NCBI GenBank assembly: GCA_004431415.1
Contig: QPMI01000112.1
Span: 1 to 59,637, forward strand
Length of the DNA: 59,637 nucleotides
Origin: Cyanophora paradoxa
Taxonomy: Eukaryota; Glaucocystophyceae; Cyanophorales; Cyanophoraceae
Reading direction: 5' to 3'
The notes below the pieces were generated by a model. It did no database searches and had not been told where the DNA came from. It was given only the letters and a program-made list of their open reading frames with translations. Of the stretch, positions 1 to 10,005 are shown piece by piece. Numbering within the stretch: the first letter of the stretch is position 1; the number at the start of each line of letters is the position of its first letter. The position numbers and the translations under genes were made by a program.

Positions 1-144
1 TTGCTGTCATGATCACCTCCAAAAGAAAGATCTAAATCCGCTGTACAACAATGCGACTGTAGGCGAGCATGCGAATGGAAGTGACGCAGCAACTCAAACA
101 CTCCTGCAAGACATGAGGCCATTATCAGAGGTCTCGGCAAATAA

Positions 145-993
145 TTAGGGATATTCTCTACGGGGCAGTATCCTGTCCGAAAATGGGGAAGTACCTATTA
201 GTGCCGTAGTACTCCGCATAGGTATTCTGCCTTGCGATAGCATCGGTTCTTCTGCATAGAGAATGCATTTATAAATACCGAATTTTGTAGCTCTCACCAA
301 GAACTGGTAGTCTTCAAGGCCGAAATTTACACCATGATAAGCGATCCCGAAATTATCATATGGAGTAATCACCACAGCAATGTTTGGGGTTCCACCCTCT
401 ACTTGACAAACAGCGTAGACGTCTGGAGGGATATCAACAACCACCTTGTAGTGGTCACCAATTTCCACAAGAGAATCAACTACTGATGTCTGCTCATTAA
501 CAACGATTGGGAAGATCTTTATAATATATGGTGCATTCATACTTGGCAAATAGGTTCGAATTCTCGTGTTAGGATCAATAGGGTTTGGTTGATCATTAAC
601 AAAGAGAGGAGCACCAACAGCAGCTCCACCAACCCGCAAACCATCACCAATATATGCTCCCCCGTCTTGCAGTTAATAGCTCCTGACCTAGACTCGAAGA
701 ATAAGTCGAAAGAGGGGCGCCATAACTGTCTGGATCACCATAAATGGGCACTAAAATTCGCATTAGTTACAAGTAATTTCGTGGTCTTAACTATACCATT
801 ATTTTTATCGCACCTGAGTTCCTGCAATCTCAGTTTATGGGTGGAACCGAAGGTGTTCATCGTAGGTTGAACCTCTGTTGATTGCAGACCTTCTACATCA
901 TCGAAAGTAGCATGCTGCAGAACGTGGTTAGCTGGTGCAGCTAATGAAAGCTGTGCTGTAACAATACGCTCAATTGGAGGTGGTTCAGGCCAT
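145..993 (-). pseudogene. Fibre-like paralogue C (frameshifted)
   Basis: Third of three related genes running leftward. The ATG near 993 follows an AT-rich TATA-like stretch (994-1020). The early part (about 880-730) reads LRLQELRCDKNNGIVKTTKL, which matches the RVKELRADK..GVVK.T segment of the two paralogues at 1021-1854 and 2269-3222. The rest is a 164-residue open frame (145-639) starting RVGGAAVGAPLF and ending RREYP. A stop falls after the second codon and the frame changes more than once, so the copy is decayed or the sequence carries base errors. I infer a virion fibre or receptor-binding protein from the paralogues and the phage-like fibre next door. The head region shares no obvious fold with the others. 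Confidence 0.5.
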
Positions 994-1020
994 TTATATA
1001 AACATATATATATATTTTAG

Positions 1021-1854
1021 GGAGTGGGGTCATCGATCACATCTGGTTCCTGGTAAAACCCTGATACTGAAAGAGTATCAGGAGTAACACCTCTGAGAAC
1101 TGAAACAGCTGCTATATCTGTTCTCAAACCGATAATTGTTATAGTATATTTGCCAATGTCTGTAACAAACAAATCGTAAGTGAAATTATTGTTATAACAC
1201 AGAAGCCTGTGCCGAAATGATCATATCCTGCACACTGAAATAGTACCTGTGACCTGGCTGGTTGTTGTTGCTCTACATAAAGAGAGCATGGCGTTTGGAA
1301 TGGCGAGACCTCTCATTACTCTTTTGGTTCCTTCAATTAGTTCAGAGGTTGCAAGTGTAACTGTATAACCTACGTAAATTGAACAAATGGTTGCTGTGCA
1401 ACAGGTGTATATAATCTAATACGCTGTGGATTCTCTACATTTTGATCGAGAGTATCAGGGACATCATTAAACGAAACAGATGAAGAGAGTTGACCGGATA
1501 CACGGCAACCTCCACCAATAAAAGCACCGCCTGAACGAATTGTAGCAGCAGCAGTGTTTTTATCGAAATCAAGAGCTTTCAGATTTACACTGTAAGCATC
1601 AGGGCCTCCATTGGTAGTTGAAAGAAGTTGCATTAGTCACAAGAAGTCGAGTTGTTTTAACCACACCTGAGTTTTTGTCGGCTCGAAGTTCTTTAACTCG
1701 AATAATCGAATTCTTATCAAAGGAGTTACCATTGGAATTGGTCTCTCTGTGGATTCTAATCCACGAACCTCATCATTTACTTCATGCTGGCGAAAGTGCA
1801 TAGCAGGGGATCCAAGGAATATATTGGAAGTTGAACTCGATTATATTCACCCAT
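1021..1854 (-). pseudogene. Fibre-like paralogue B (frameshifted)
   Basis: Middle member of the fibre-like tandem family. It starts at an ATG near 1854 (MGEYNRVQLP) and ends with a stop near 1021, just before an AT-rich spacer. After a frame change it contains SIIRVKELRADKNSGVVKTT and then IRSGGAFIGGGCRVSG, both conserved in the paralogues. The 87-residue open stretch 1370-1633 ends VQFT; the C-terminal part continues in other frames to a tail reading VIDDPTP. At least three frame changes are needed to read it through. The likely role is a virion surface fibre with a variable C-terminal head; this is inference from family context. Confidence 0.5.
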
Positions 1855-1984
1855 TGCTTCTTTTACTAAGAAGGAAAGAAAAATAAACGACTTTCAAGAA
1901 GGACATGCAAGATACATGCCTTTCTTATGCATGATCTATGAAAAATAACAATAACCCATCTCTCATTCTTCGAATTCGAGTTCT

Positions 1985-2248
1985 TTACATAGGAGCACTC
2001 ACAGGAATTTCGCTTGCCTTTCGAACAGTCCCCCTTGCAAACGCTTGCTCTACAATCGCTTCCTTTGTGAGTGGAATCGGAATTCCAGCGGCAATACACG
2101 ATTTAACTTCTTTGTCCACAATCTCATCAATCGCAATTCTCGCCCGATTATGAGCAGCATTATCGATCCAATCCTGAACAGAGTAGGCACAGTATTCCAT
2201 TCCCAGTTTTTCAGTATCAGTTAGAACCACTTGGTAGATGTTCGACAT
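1985..2248 (-). CDS. Small fibre-associated protein, phage-like
   Basis: Intact 87-residue protein beginning MSNIYQVVLTDTEKLGMEY and containing VQDWIDNAAHNRARIAIDEI. The pattern of an N-terminal T.tE..aL.Y.a segment, then a W..N....R...AidEi helix, resembles small proteins that often follow tail-fibre genes in marine phages and some large DNA viruses; this is recalled family knowledge and not a search result. It lies directly downstream of a fibre gene (2269-3222), in the same place as in phages. A TATAAT-like box sits about 10-30 nt upstream of the ATG at 2248. Its biochemical role is unknown; assembly of the fibre is the usual guess. Unlike its neighbours it has no frame break. Confidence 0.6.
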   Translation of the reverse strand: MSNIYQVVLTDTEKLGMEYCAYSVQDWIDNAAHNRARIAIDEIVDKEVKSCIAAGIPIPLTKEAIVEQAFARGTVRKASEIPVSAPM

Positions 2249-2268
2249 TTATTATAGCAAACATTTTA

Positions 2269-3222
2269 TTATACTGCATAAATTAATGCAACACAGAAAC
2301 TCTGTTGACTTGCGATAATTGATGCTGTCCCTTGGGACACAGCAACATCAAAGTAATCGCCCGAATTGGCTTTAAATGTTGCACAAGGGCTTCCTCCTTG
2401 TGTTGAAGTTGTTTTTATACTCAAAGACTTAAAAATGTAGATGAACCGTTGTGTCGACACACAACATCACAGGTAGATGAATCAGCATATGCACCAAAAG
2501 ATACAACATACATCCCAGCCACAGGGCATGTGAAAATACCAGTAGCTGAATTATAGCATCCCCAACATTGTAGTAAATGTTTGCCCATTTGATCACCTGA
2601 CCAGCTGTATAAGCAGTAGATGTTGCATGATAAACACGACATGATGGGTAAAAATTAGCCTTCAAATATTTAGTATCCGCCAAACTGAGACCAGAAGTTG
2701 TGATGGTGGCTATCGTTGTATTATTTCGCTTCAAAACTATATCAGAATCTGCTCCTGAATCGACAGAAGTTGTTTTCACTCCACCATTTCCTGTCAAGAG
2801 ACCTGAAAACGTCCCAGTGGTTGCACTCACAGCCCCATAAGAAGTCGCTGTCACTGTCCCATTCACACTCAGTCCAGTCCCAATCCATGCCCCACCACTG
2901 TAAACTTGAAAAGCCGCCGAATTCCTATCAGCCGGATTAAAAGCCGTTTTGGAATCCTGTTGACCTTCATATAGATTTTCTTTGGTGACCAGCCCGAAGA
3001 GATTGCGGGTCGATTAGATACGATCATTTGAGTAGCTTTAACGACTCCATCAGCCTTGTCAGCTCGGAGTTCTTTGACTCTGAGTATGCTTTGGTCATTA
3101 AAAGAATCGGTTTTCGCTGTCTCAGTCGAAGGGTGGCTTGGAGATAAATCATAAACAGTGTGTTGGACATTGTGGACAGCACTTGCACTCAAAGAAAACA
3201 CAGGCGTGAATACAGTTGTCAT
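2269..3222 (-). pseudogene. Fibre paralogue A with C1q/TNF-like C-terminal domain
   Basis: Starts at the ATG at 3222 (MTTVFTPVFSL) downstream of a TATAAAG-like box, and ends at 2269 with ALIYAV. It carries the family segment ILRVKELRADKADGVVKATQ, then a SGGAWIGTGLSVNG-like segment, a repeat-rich stalk (TTSVDSGADSDIVLKRNN), and a C-terminal region with the C1q/TNF-like signature of a YN-tG-FTCPVAGMYVVSF core followed by beta-strand-like blocks. The reading frame changes at about 2960, 2590 and 2440. C1q-like trimeric heads are a common receptor-binding solution, so a receptor-binding fibre is likely. The C1q assignment rests on the FtcPvaGmY core and should be tested by profile search. Confidence 0.6.
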
Positions 3223-3242
3223 CTTTAAATTGCTCTTTATAA

Positions 3243-6200
3243 TTACGTGAGAATATTATTGTTTTGGAGAGGTCGACAGCAATCCAATGGAGTTTAAGGG
3301 TTCTTTCGTTTTGGGGCACATTCGTATAATTGATGTCCGAGTAACAAGTAAATATAGCAATCCAAGTGAATTTATTTTTGAAACCAACACGGTTCCCACT
3401 CACAAATTCAGCGGAGATATATATGCTGTTTGTAAAATTGACACTTGTTAAGATAATATCATTTTCGAGAGTAGCATTAACTATTGGATCACTATTATAT
3501 GGGGTAGAAATGTAACGGTTCCCGATACTGTGGTAAAATCCCTTTGTAATAGACTCCGGCAGGAATGACTACATTCGCTGTCCCCTGTTGCACATATGCA
3601 TTTGCATTCACATAATTACCGAAATTCGTAAGCAACTCTATGCTGTGATTGTGAGTAGGTGGCGAAGTGGTGTGTTAATTAAATCGTCATAGTTCCCGCT
3701 TGTAGCCACAGCATGCAAGTTTGGTGTATTAACGAGATCATTATAGTTTCCACTTGTAGCCACAGCATGCAAGGTCGGTGCAGTAGGGGTGTTAGTTAAA
3801 TCATTGTAGTCACCACTTGTAGCCACAGCATGCAAATTCGGTTTAGTAAATAGTCTATCCCATGTCCCATTGAAAGGGAGTGTAGATTCTGATATAATTA
3901 CACTTTGATCAATCCAACGAGGTATATAAGTGGTGAAATCGGGAATTCTTGATAAATCATAGTAATCACCTGTGAATGCTACACTACTCCAAGTTGGCTT
4001 CTCCGTAATATCAGTCCATTTACCACTAATCCTGCCGGGACATCTGTGAGTTCTTTGTAGCTCACCTTTTGCTTTGGTATGGAGAGTTCAATGGGCGAAA
4101 ATGCACCTGAAAGGTATTCTCAGAAGAGAAATACATGAGATTATGGCTGTTTGGGAACACATCTACAAGATTAAAGGTGAAATTCGTTGGTAATTCGACT
4201 CTACTAATTGGAGTGTTTGCATCTAATATATATTCAGCACCTGGGTGAACAACAGGAAATGTCTGAGCATTTGGAGTATCAACAAGGAAATTCGGAGCAT
4301 GAACATCACCTGTGACAGTTCCACCAGTGAGAGGAAGGTAAGCACCCTCCACAGCAATTCCTGCGATGATTGTTGCTCCATTGTCTCTCAGATAATCCTC
4401 TGTTACCACTCTTGATATGGTCTCATTGTGAATATTCTTTGCTGCTGCCCTCTGATTAATTTCTAAAACTCCCTCACCAACTCCACCATTATAATTCGTT
4501 TTAATCCATGCAACCTCGCATTGTTTATAGTCATCTCGGTTCCCAAAAGTGCATCTGGTAACAATCTCTCTCTGCTGAATATTAATTTCGGTCTTGATGA
4601 ATCTAAATCACTCACATCAGTAACATTAATTTGGATTGCTGCGTTTTTATCATCATAGTTTGCTGGATCAGATGGTAGAGAGATCAATCCTCCTGTCATT
4701 GGGATGTCATCTGCATAGTAGCTGGTAAGATAGATACCTGGTTTGGTGTCTTTAATTTCAATACCACCACCAAGTCCCAATATTCCATTTCTTGTAGGGG
4801 GTCTAATGTATAATTCGCCTTCCATTGTGGTGCCTGCATCGATTCCTTTGCGATTCACATAGTAATCATTTAATTGTAATCTTTCTGGTGTGTCTATATT
4901 TTGGTAGAGACTTACCCCATTGTTAATATCTCCTAGTAAAACATTACCTGCTGATGCAAAAGTGGGCTGCTCTCGTATTTCGCTCCAAATATGTAAATGG
5001 TCTTCCGGCGGAAACTCAGGTGGTATTCCATCAATATCGCCCCAATCATGCCTGTGATCTTCAGGTGGATATTTTTCAGGTTTACCTAAGATCTCATCCC
5101 AGTCATGGTTGTGATCCTCTGGTGGATATCTCGCGGGTTTATTGTTGATCTGCTCCCAGTCAAGGTACATCTCAAAAATCTCAGGTTGTAAACCATCTGG
5201 CAATAATTCCTCATGGTGTTCATAAGGCTGCGCATACTCAACAGCAGGAGGCTCGAGGCCATCTGCTAAATAATCCTCGTGGGGTTCATAGTTCTGTTCA
5301 TACTCATACTCTTGTGGATCTAAACCATCGGTAAATACTCTTCCTCATTGGGGTCATATTGATCATATTCATACTCTTGCGGGTCGAAACCGTCAGGTAA
5401 ATACTCTTCCTCATCTGGGACAAATTGGTATTCTTCAAGCTCTAATATATCGATTTCAGGAGGTAAATACTGTTCATCTATTTGCTTTTTCGGTTCGAAG
5501 ATAGGTTTATTGCGAACTTGCTCCCAACTGACAATATGTTGACCGAAAGGAACTGTTTCATCAGCAACTCGCTCTCGACCTGGGCCGTCCGGGGTTGGCG
5601 GCTTCGGTAGCCCTGGAAGAGGTGGTATAGGTGGTATAGGGACAATAGGTCCGAAGTAGTAGTTGAAAATGTTGATCACCTCCTCTTCAGTGCTAACCTT
5701 CTTACCATCCTGATAAATATTTGTTCCATGAATATTTCGCCACTGCCTGGTGCGGAGCCCTAGATCGTAGCTGTCATGCAACGCAGGGAGCAGGTGCCTG
5801 TCAGCTTCAATCAGGATAGAGCCCAAGGTGCATCCAGGAATATCTAACCTGGTGGCTGGCTCAGTATCGATTTGATTTACATCAAAACCGTATAAAATAT
5901 TCGCTTCTCGTGCAGCTGTAAAAAGTAGATCCCAGGGAAACGGCTGGATTTGCGATGCTAGCACTGATATTCCAGCAGGCGCAGCGTCGCTGTGCGGAGC
6001 ACAAGTGGCTCCTTGCCTTCGGCTTGTCTGCGACTCTTCGCCAAGGAGAATTCGCCCTGTAATGTGAGCCGCAGTCTTGTTTGTGACAGCATTGGATTCA
6101 TCAATTAGACGTAGAGCTGATGTGTGGACCCCTCTATCATTTTGGAGCCTAAGATTAATCTACCAGAATCATATTTGGAAACTGTGCCTGAGGAGGCAAT

Positions 6201-6473
6201 TCGCAGGTGCCGCGGCAACGCCCTGGATCCGATTATTTCAGCAACATAATTCTCAGCTGGACCCAGACAAAATCTCTGTGCAATATCTGGGGCGCCAACA
6301 TGTGCGTTGCGCAGAATTAATGCAGCTGGGCGATTAAACTCAGTCTGGTGTATATCTTTGTCAGCATTGTAGTCAATTAGAGTACTCCCAAATACGCGAA
6401 TATTTATATGCCGATCATCCACAAAATCTGGAGCTTTACGAAGTGGTACTGGCTTCTTCAAGATGTAGGACAT
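3243..6473 (-). pseudogene. Large phage-like tail-fibre protein (several frame breaks)
   Basis: A long leftward gene starting at the ATG at 6473 (MSYILKKPVPL), divergent from patatin. Segments in order: an N-terminal domain (6473-6105); after a -1 change a region with LLPALHDSYDLGLRTRQW, a typical fibre motif also seen in element 2; a Pro-rich linker (about 5640-5580); acidic repeats of the EEEYLPDGFDPQEYEY type (about 5420-5170); three WdeI.gKP..fPPEDHnHDW repeats (about 5170-4960), the pyocin-knob-like phage-fibre type; YLPLTGGTVTGDV (about 4340); and four HAVATSG.YNDL.NTP repeats (3640-3835). Breaks near 6105, 5325, 4450 and 4060 are consistent with single-base changes. It likely forms the host-recognition fibre. 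The exact 3' end is uncertain. Confidence 0.7.
5978..6036 (+). repeat. 59-bp repeat, copy 1 (inside fibre gene)
   Basis: This sequence is repeated in inverted orientation at 9883-9942 with one base of length difference. Here it lies inside the coding part of the large fibre gene and reads in frame there (QTSRRQGATCAPHSDAAP). It is therefore either an in-frame insertion or a recombination footprint. Confidence 0.85.
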
Positions 6474-6497
6474 TTTTATATAAGCCCCCTTTTAAAA
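6474..6497. promoter_or_regulatory. Divergent promoter, fibre / patatin
   Basis: Only 24 nt separate the two start codons (fibre on the minus strand, patatin on the plus strand). The gap contains TTTTTATATAAG, a TATA-like box, followed by TTTTAAAA just before the patatin ATG. Similar AT-rich boxes sit close to the start of most element 1 genes, suggesting a shared late-promoter style. Confidence 0.5.
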
Positions 6498-7982
6498 ATG
6501 AAGGTCATTCTCTCACTATCAGGTGGAGGTGCTCGTGGCATAGTCATTGCCCGAATTCTACAGCGGATCGAGGCGATTACTGGGAAAGCAATTCCACAGC
6601 TGTTTGATTTCTTTGCAGGCACCTCAACAGGGGCAATAATAGCGGCCGGTTTGGCTATCCCATCAACTCCAGGCTCTGTTCTCGCTTATCGATATTCTGC
6701 AGGTGATATCTTCAGTTTATATCAAACGAACCTACCTGTAATATTCGCAAATCCGAGATCACTCACAAGCTTGCTCTCAGGAAGCCGCTATGATGGAAAC
6801 CCTCTGGAGTCGGTGCTCACAGACGTTGCCCTAGACTACACAATTGCAGAATCGACCAAAGACATATTAATTACAGCGTTTGATACAGTTCGGATGCAGC
6901 CCGTAGTTTTCACCAAAGATGGGCCATACTCGAGCACGCTGATTCGTGATGCAGTTAGAGCATCTTCTGCAGCGCCAACATTCTTTCCACCGAAGGTTCT
7001 AGGAGACAAAAACCTTGTTGATGGGGCCATCGCCTGTTTAAATAATCCCTCAGTTGCAGCGCTAAGCCACGCCAGCAAAATTTATGATGCAGAGGATCCA
7101 ATTGTTCTTGTGAGCATCAGCTGTGGTGAGGTCCAAGCCAGTGAGCAACTGACTGCAGGCTTTTCGAATGCGGAGACGTCAGGCTGGGGCGCCCTGGGCT
7201 GGATCTTATCCCTCTCAGGCAGCCCAATTATTTCTATGCTAATGGCTGGGAGCGAGCTGGAATCGCACTTTCAAATGCAGGAGCTGCTTCCAGTTGATGC
7301 AGATAGAAATTTAACTAGATACTGGCGTTTAAGTGTTCCGCTGCCAGCTGCAGTTATGAGCAAGCTTGATGATGCCTCCCCTTCGAATATTTCTTATTTG
7401 ATTTCCACGACTGATTTATGGCTGAAACAAACCGAAATAAATGCTAAAATAAATGCACTCTGCAGCTTTCTACTGGCGAACTACGACCTACTGAACGATG
7501 AGAGACTTATCATATCGTCTACCTTAACAGTTGAGCCGCCATTTGATGTCAACTGGTTTATAATTCCAGATGCAAACATCACAAGCAACGACTTTGAGGA
7601 ATTGCACCCACCTTCTCACGTTCGACCTAACTCAACAGGGTTCCAAGGGGGCACTTTACCTAATCCCTGGATCAAAGTCGAGTTTCCTAAGCCTTTTGAG
7701 CTACATCAAATAATTATGTATGGGCCAGCCTTTGCCGCCGGAGTCCTATTTAATTTCAGCATTCTGACCAATTTAGGATATTTACGAGACGGGTCACTAT
7801 TTGAAAATACGGTCCTAGCCAATGTGCTTGCTGCAAACCCATCTATGACAGGCTTCGATATAATGCATAGTGACTCGCACTTGATCACCCCACAGGTGTA
7901 TAACTATGTGCAAATTATAACAAACGAATTTATAAATGTGAACGCGTTCCGGCTTGATTTCCGGGGACGTTACCTAAACTAG
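6498..7982 (+). CDS. Patatin-like phospholipase with discoidin-like C-terminus
   Basis: Intact protein of about 494 residues. I chose the ATG at 6498 because it starts directly with the conserved block MKVILSLSGGGARG (oxyanion-hole glycine motif) and lies 25 nt from the divergent fibre start; a longer reading from 6408 would overlap that gene. The nucleophile elbow is GTSTG (Ser43) and the dyad aspartate is in VDGAI (Asp175), so the enzyme should be an active acyl hydrolase or phospholipase A. Residues about 380-494 (PNPWIKVEFPKPFELHQI... FRLDFRGRYLN) look like a small beta-rich, discoidin-like module. Element 2 has a collinear decayed copy with the same two parts. In a virion, such an enzyme could breach membranes on entry or exit; that role is inferred. 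Confidence 0.9.
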   Translation: MKVILSLSGGGARGIVIARILQRIEAITGKAIPQLFDFFAGTSTGAIIAAGLAIPSTPGSVLAYRYSAGDIFSLYQTNLPVIFANPRSLTSLLSGSRYDGNPLESVLTDVALDYTIAESTKDILITAFDTVRMQPVVFTKDGPYSSTLIRDAVRASSAAPTFFPPKVLGDKNLVDGAIACLNNPSVAALSHASKIYDAEDPIVLVSISCGEVQASEQLTAGFSNAETSGWGALGWILSLSGSPIISMLMAGSELESHFQMQELLPVDADRNLTRYWRLSVPLPAAVMSKLDDASPSNISYLISTTDLWLKQTEINAKINALCSFLLANYDLLNDERLIISSTLTVEPPFDVNWFIIPDANITSNDFEELHPPSHVRPNSTGFQGGTLPNPWIKVEFPKPFELHQIIMYGPAFAAGVLFNFSILTNLGYLRDGSLFENTVLANVLAANPSMTGFDIMHSDSHLITPQVYNYVQIITNEFINVNAFRLDFRGRYLN

Positions 7983-8891
7983 AAATTGCAGTTCACCAGA
8001 CCAAGGCAGGCCATTCAGAGAGACGTCATCACCATCTCTGTCGACAATGCGCAGTCGCAGAGAGGTCAGCACCAGGCGCTCTTCGATGTGGATCCACTCG
8101 CCGTCATTTTCCTGATTTATATAAACGAACTTGCCAACATCCTGGCTCATCTGGATTCGAGCGAGCCCGTAATTACACATTGATTTAGCCCCACGGCGAA
8201 GCTTCGAAGCAAACGGCCGTAGCTCTTCGCAGACAAGGAAGAGGTACTGGTCGCTGTTCATGTCGATTATCTTTGGAAATTCGACGGCGTAACCAAGTGC
8301 TATACTCTGCATTCTTCCGGTGAAATCCACGCCGTACTCAGGGTGAGCAGGTGTCACTGGAATGCCAGCAACCTCTAGATACCGCTCAGCTGCAGTTGCT
8401 GGTCTTTGCGGCCCTTCAAGCACAATAGGAGACAGCTGGAGGGGCTCATTTCGGTTCAGCCCGAGCAGATTCGATAAGGCTTTGAACTGGCAGGTCAGTG
8501 TGCAGGAACGGTTGCAATACGCAGACATTTTCAGCGTCTCTGGGTCTCGAAATAGTTTAAAATACGCAATTGAAATCCCTTCTAGCTCAATATTAAATGA
8601 TAGGCCAAAGTTGTAAATATCTGTTTCGCCCAGATTTGCAGTCGTAATTATGCCAGGCTCAAACACCTCCACGTTTTGCGTTCCAAGGTAGGGAAAGGTG
8701 ATGGAAAGATACTCAGCTTTAATGCTGGTGTAAAGGCTGTTTGCGAACTCACACTGGGTTAGTCGAACAGCAACTGGATTGATTATCGGTTCATTGATTT
8801 CGAGCACGAAGTTTGCCTCTGAATCGATTGGCCTTCTGTCTCTGCTGTCAAAGGTAAGCCTGGCGCAGCGTCGATGCTTGTCTTTGACCAT
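7974..8891 (-). CDS. Minor capsid / penton-like protein X
   Basis: Intact 305-residue protein (MVKDKHRRCARLTFDSRD... GELQFLV). It ends 9 nt inside the convergent patatin gene and starts 27 nt from the divergent gene at 8919. The N-terminal pattern, with an aliphatic strand, P(I/V)..V..VRL and then a CEF.NSLY turn, resembles minor capsid or penton-type proteins of polinton-like viruses, and a homologue lies in the same place in element 2 (52275-53113). Its position next to MCP supports a structural role. I do not recognise a catalytic motif. The penton identity is inferred from neighbourhood, not demonstrated. Confidence 0.6.
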   Translation of the reverse strand: MVKDKHRRCARLTFDSRDRRPIDSEANFVLEINEPIINPVAVRLTQCEFANSLYTSIKAEYLSITFPYLGTQNVEVFEPGIITTANLGETDIYNFGLSFNIELEGISIAYFKLFRDPETLKMSAYCNRSCTLTCQFKALSNLLGLNRNEPLQLSPIVLEGPQRPATAAERYLEVAGIPVTPAHPEYGVDFTGRMQSIALGYAVEFPKIIDMNSDQYLFLVCEELRPFASKLRRGAKSMCNYGLARIQMSQDVGKFVYINQENDGEWIHIEERLVLTSLRLRIVDRDGDDVSLNGLPWSGELQFLV

Positions 8892-8918
8892 TTTTATTCT
8901 CTAACTGATATAAAAAAG
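8892..8918. promoter_or_regulatory. Divergent promoter between the two minor-capsid genes
   Basis: A 27-nt gap with TTTTTATTCTC and GATATAAAAAAG, giving a TATA-like box facing each gene. The equivalent gap in element 2 (52259-52274, 16 nt) contains TATTATAAAG, so the tight divergent arrangement is conserved. Confidence 0.5.
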
Positions 8919-9875
8919 ATGCCTACGGACTACGTCTGCATTGCAAGTCACCAAGCGGAGGAGCTGACATCCACCTCGAAATTTAAAGTAAGACTGCCTA
9001 AAGTTTATCAGGATGTGAAAGCCGTGCGCTTGGTATCAGCTGAGATCCCCAACACTATGAGCACAATCGATGTACTCGATCCGGCAGAGGATTTAGTCTT
9101 TAACACCTATATATATTGGTGCAAATATGATCCCACTAATGAAGGACCCGACCCACCTCAGGCCGGATTTGGAGCGTGGAATAACATTGCAATTCCACCT
9201 GGAAATTACGACGTCACCTCGCTTGTGACAGAGATAAACGAAAGGTTGACGGGAACAGGTATCACGTGCACGTATAATTCAGCGATCAAATTAATAGGGT
9301 TCACAGCTAACTTCGAGTTCTTTATTGCTCTGATGTTGCCAACGAACCAGGGTGGGCGGGAAGTCAGAAACTACCAGGCCGTTGCAAGGGCTCAGCGAAC
9401 TGCAAAGCTTCTAGGGCTGAGATCAATTCTACCGATTCGGTCAAAGACATTATCTATAAATACTGAATATATAGCAGGCGCTTATGAGCCTGATGTCACT
9501 CCTGATGATCATGTGCTCCTACGAATTCCTGAAATTGGTGACCTTGTCAGTATGCCGAACACGTCAATACCTGGCTTCTTCTCGAAGCTGAGCATTCCAA
9601 GCGTCCTTCGTCCAGGCGAGATAGCATACTATGATTCAACTGAAGCACATCCTTTGTACAAGTATATTTATTCAAAGCTGGACCTCTACTCTGTGACTAT
9701 TGAGATTTACGATTTTATGCAGCGAATTGCTGATTTAAATGGAGGTCCTGTCTCATTTATACTCGAAATTCGTTATGGCCCAGATGAACCCAATGGCGAT
9801 GTTGTCTACGAGCTCGCCAAGCTTCAGCTCCAGAAAAGGTCAAAGACATATCCTTGGATCAATTCGTCAAACTGA
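8919..9875 (+). CDS. Minor capsid-like protein Y
   Basis: Intact protein of about 318 residues starting MPTDYVCIASHQAEE; the ATG at 8919 is preferred to an upstream in-frame start because it follows the TATA-like box. FKVRLPKVYQDVKAVRL followed by SAEIPNT is the pattern of a jelly-roll-type minor virion protein common in polinton-like and giant viruses. The C-terminal part contains IADLNGGPVSFILEI. The collinear homologue in element 2 (51368-52258) is decayed but keeps LPRRYDNVKSVR and the C-terminal strand block. It sits between protein X and MCP in a capsid operon-like cluster. Function beyond virion structure is unknown. Confidence 0.6.
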   Translation: MPTDYVCIASHQAEELTSTSKFKVRLPKVYQDVKAVRLVSAEIPNTMSTIDVLDPAEDLVFNTYIYWCKYDPTNEGPDPPQAGFGAWNNIAIPPGNYDVTSLVTEINERLTGTGITCTYNSAIKLIGFTANFEFFIALMLPTNQGGREVRNYQAVARAQRTAKLLGLRSILPIRSKTLSINTEYIAGAYEPDVTPDDHVLLRIPEIGDLVSMPNTSIPGFFSKLSIPSVLRPGEIAYYDSTEAHPLYKYIYSKLDLYSVTIEIYDFMQRIADLNGGPVSFILEIRYGPDEPNGDVVYELAKLQLQKRSKTYPWINSSN

Positions 9876-9882
9876 GTCGCCA

Positions 9883-9942
9883 GAGTCGCAGACAAGCCGA
9901 AGGCAAGGAGCCACTTGTGCTCCGCACAGCGACCGCTGCGCC
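9883..9942 (-). repeat. 60-bp repeat, copy 2 (intergenic, inverted)
   Basis: Inverted copy of the repeat at 5978-6036, differing by one extra base. It lies just after the stop of protein Y and before MCP. The pair brackets the patatin/X/Y segment. A shorter relative may exist at about 11412-11450, which shares the GGCGCAG and CTTGTCTGC ends. Confidence 0.85.
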
Positions 9943-10005
9943 AAGCTGGCTCGCCGGCGGCTAAGCGCTGAATTATTTTCTTCCGTTTGAATTATAAACA
10001 CTTCA

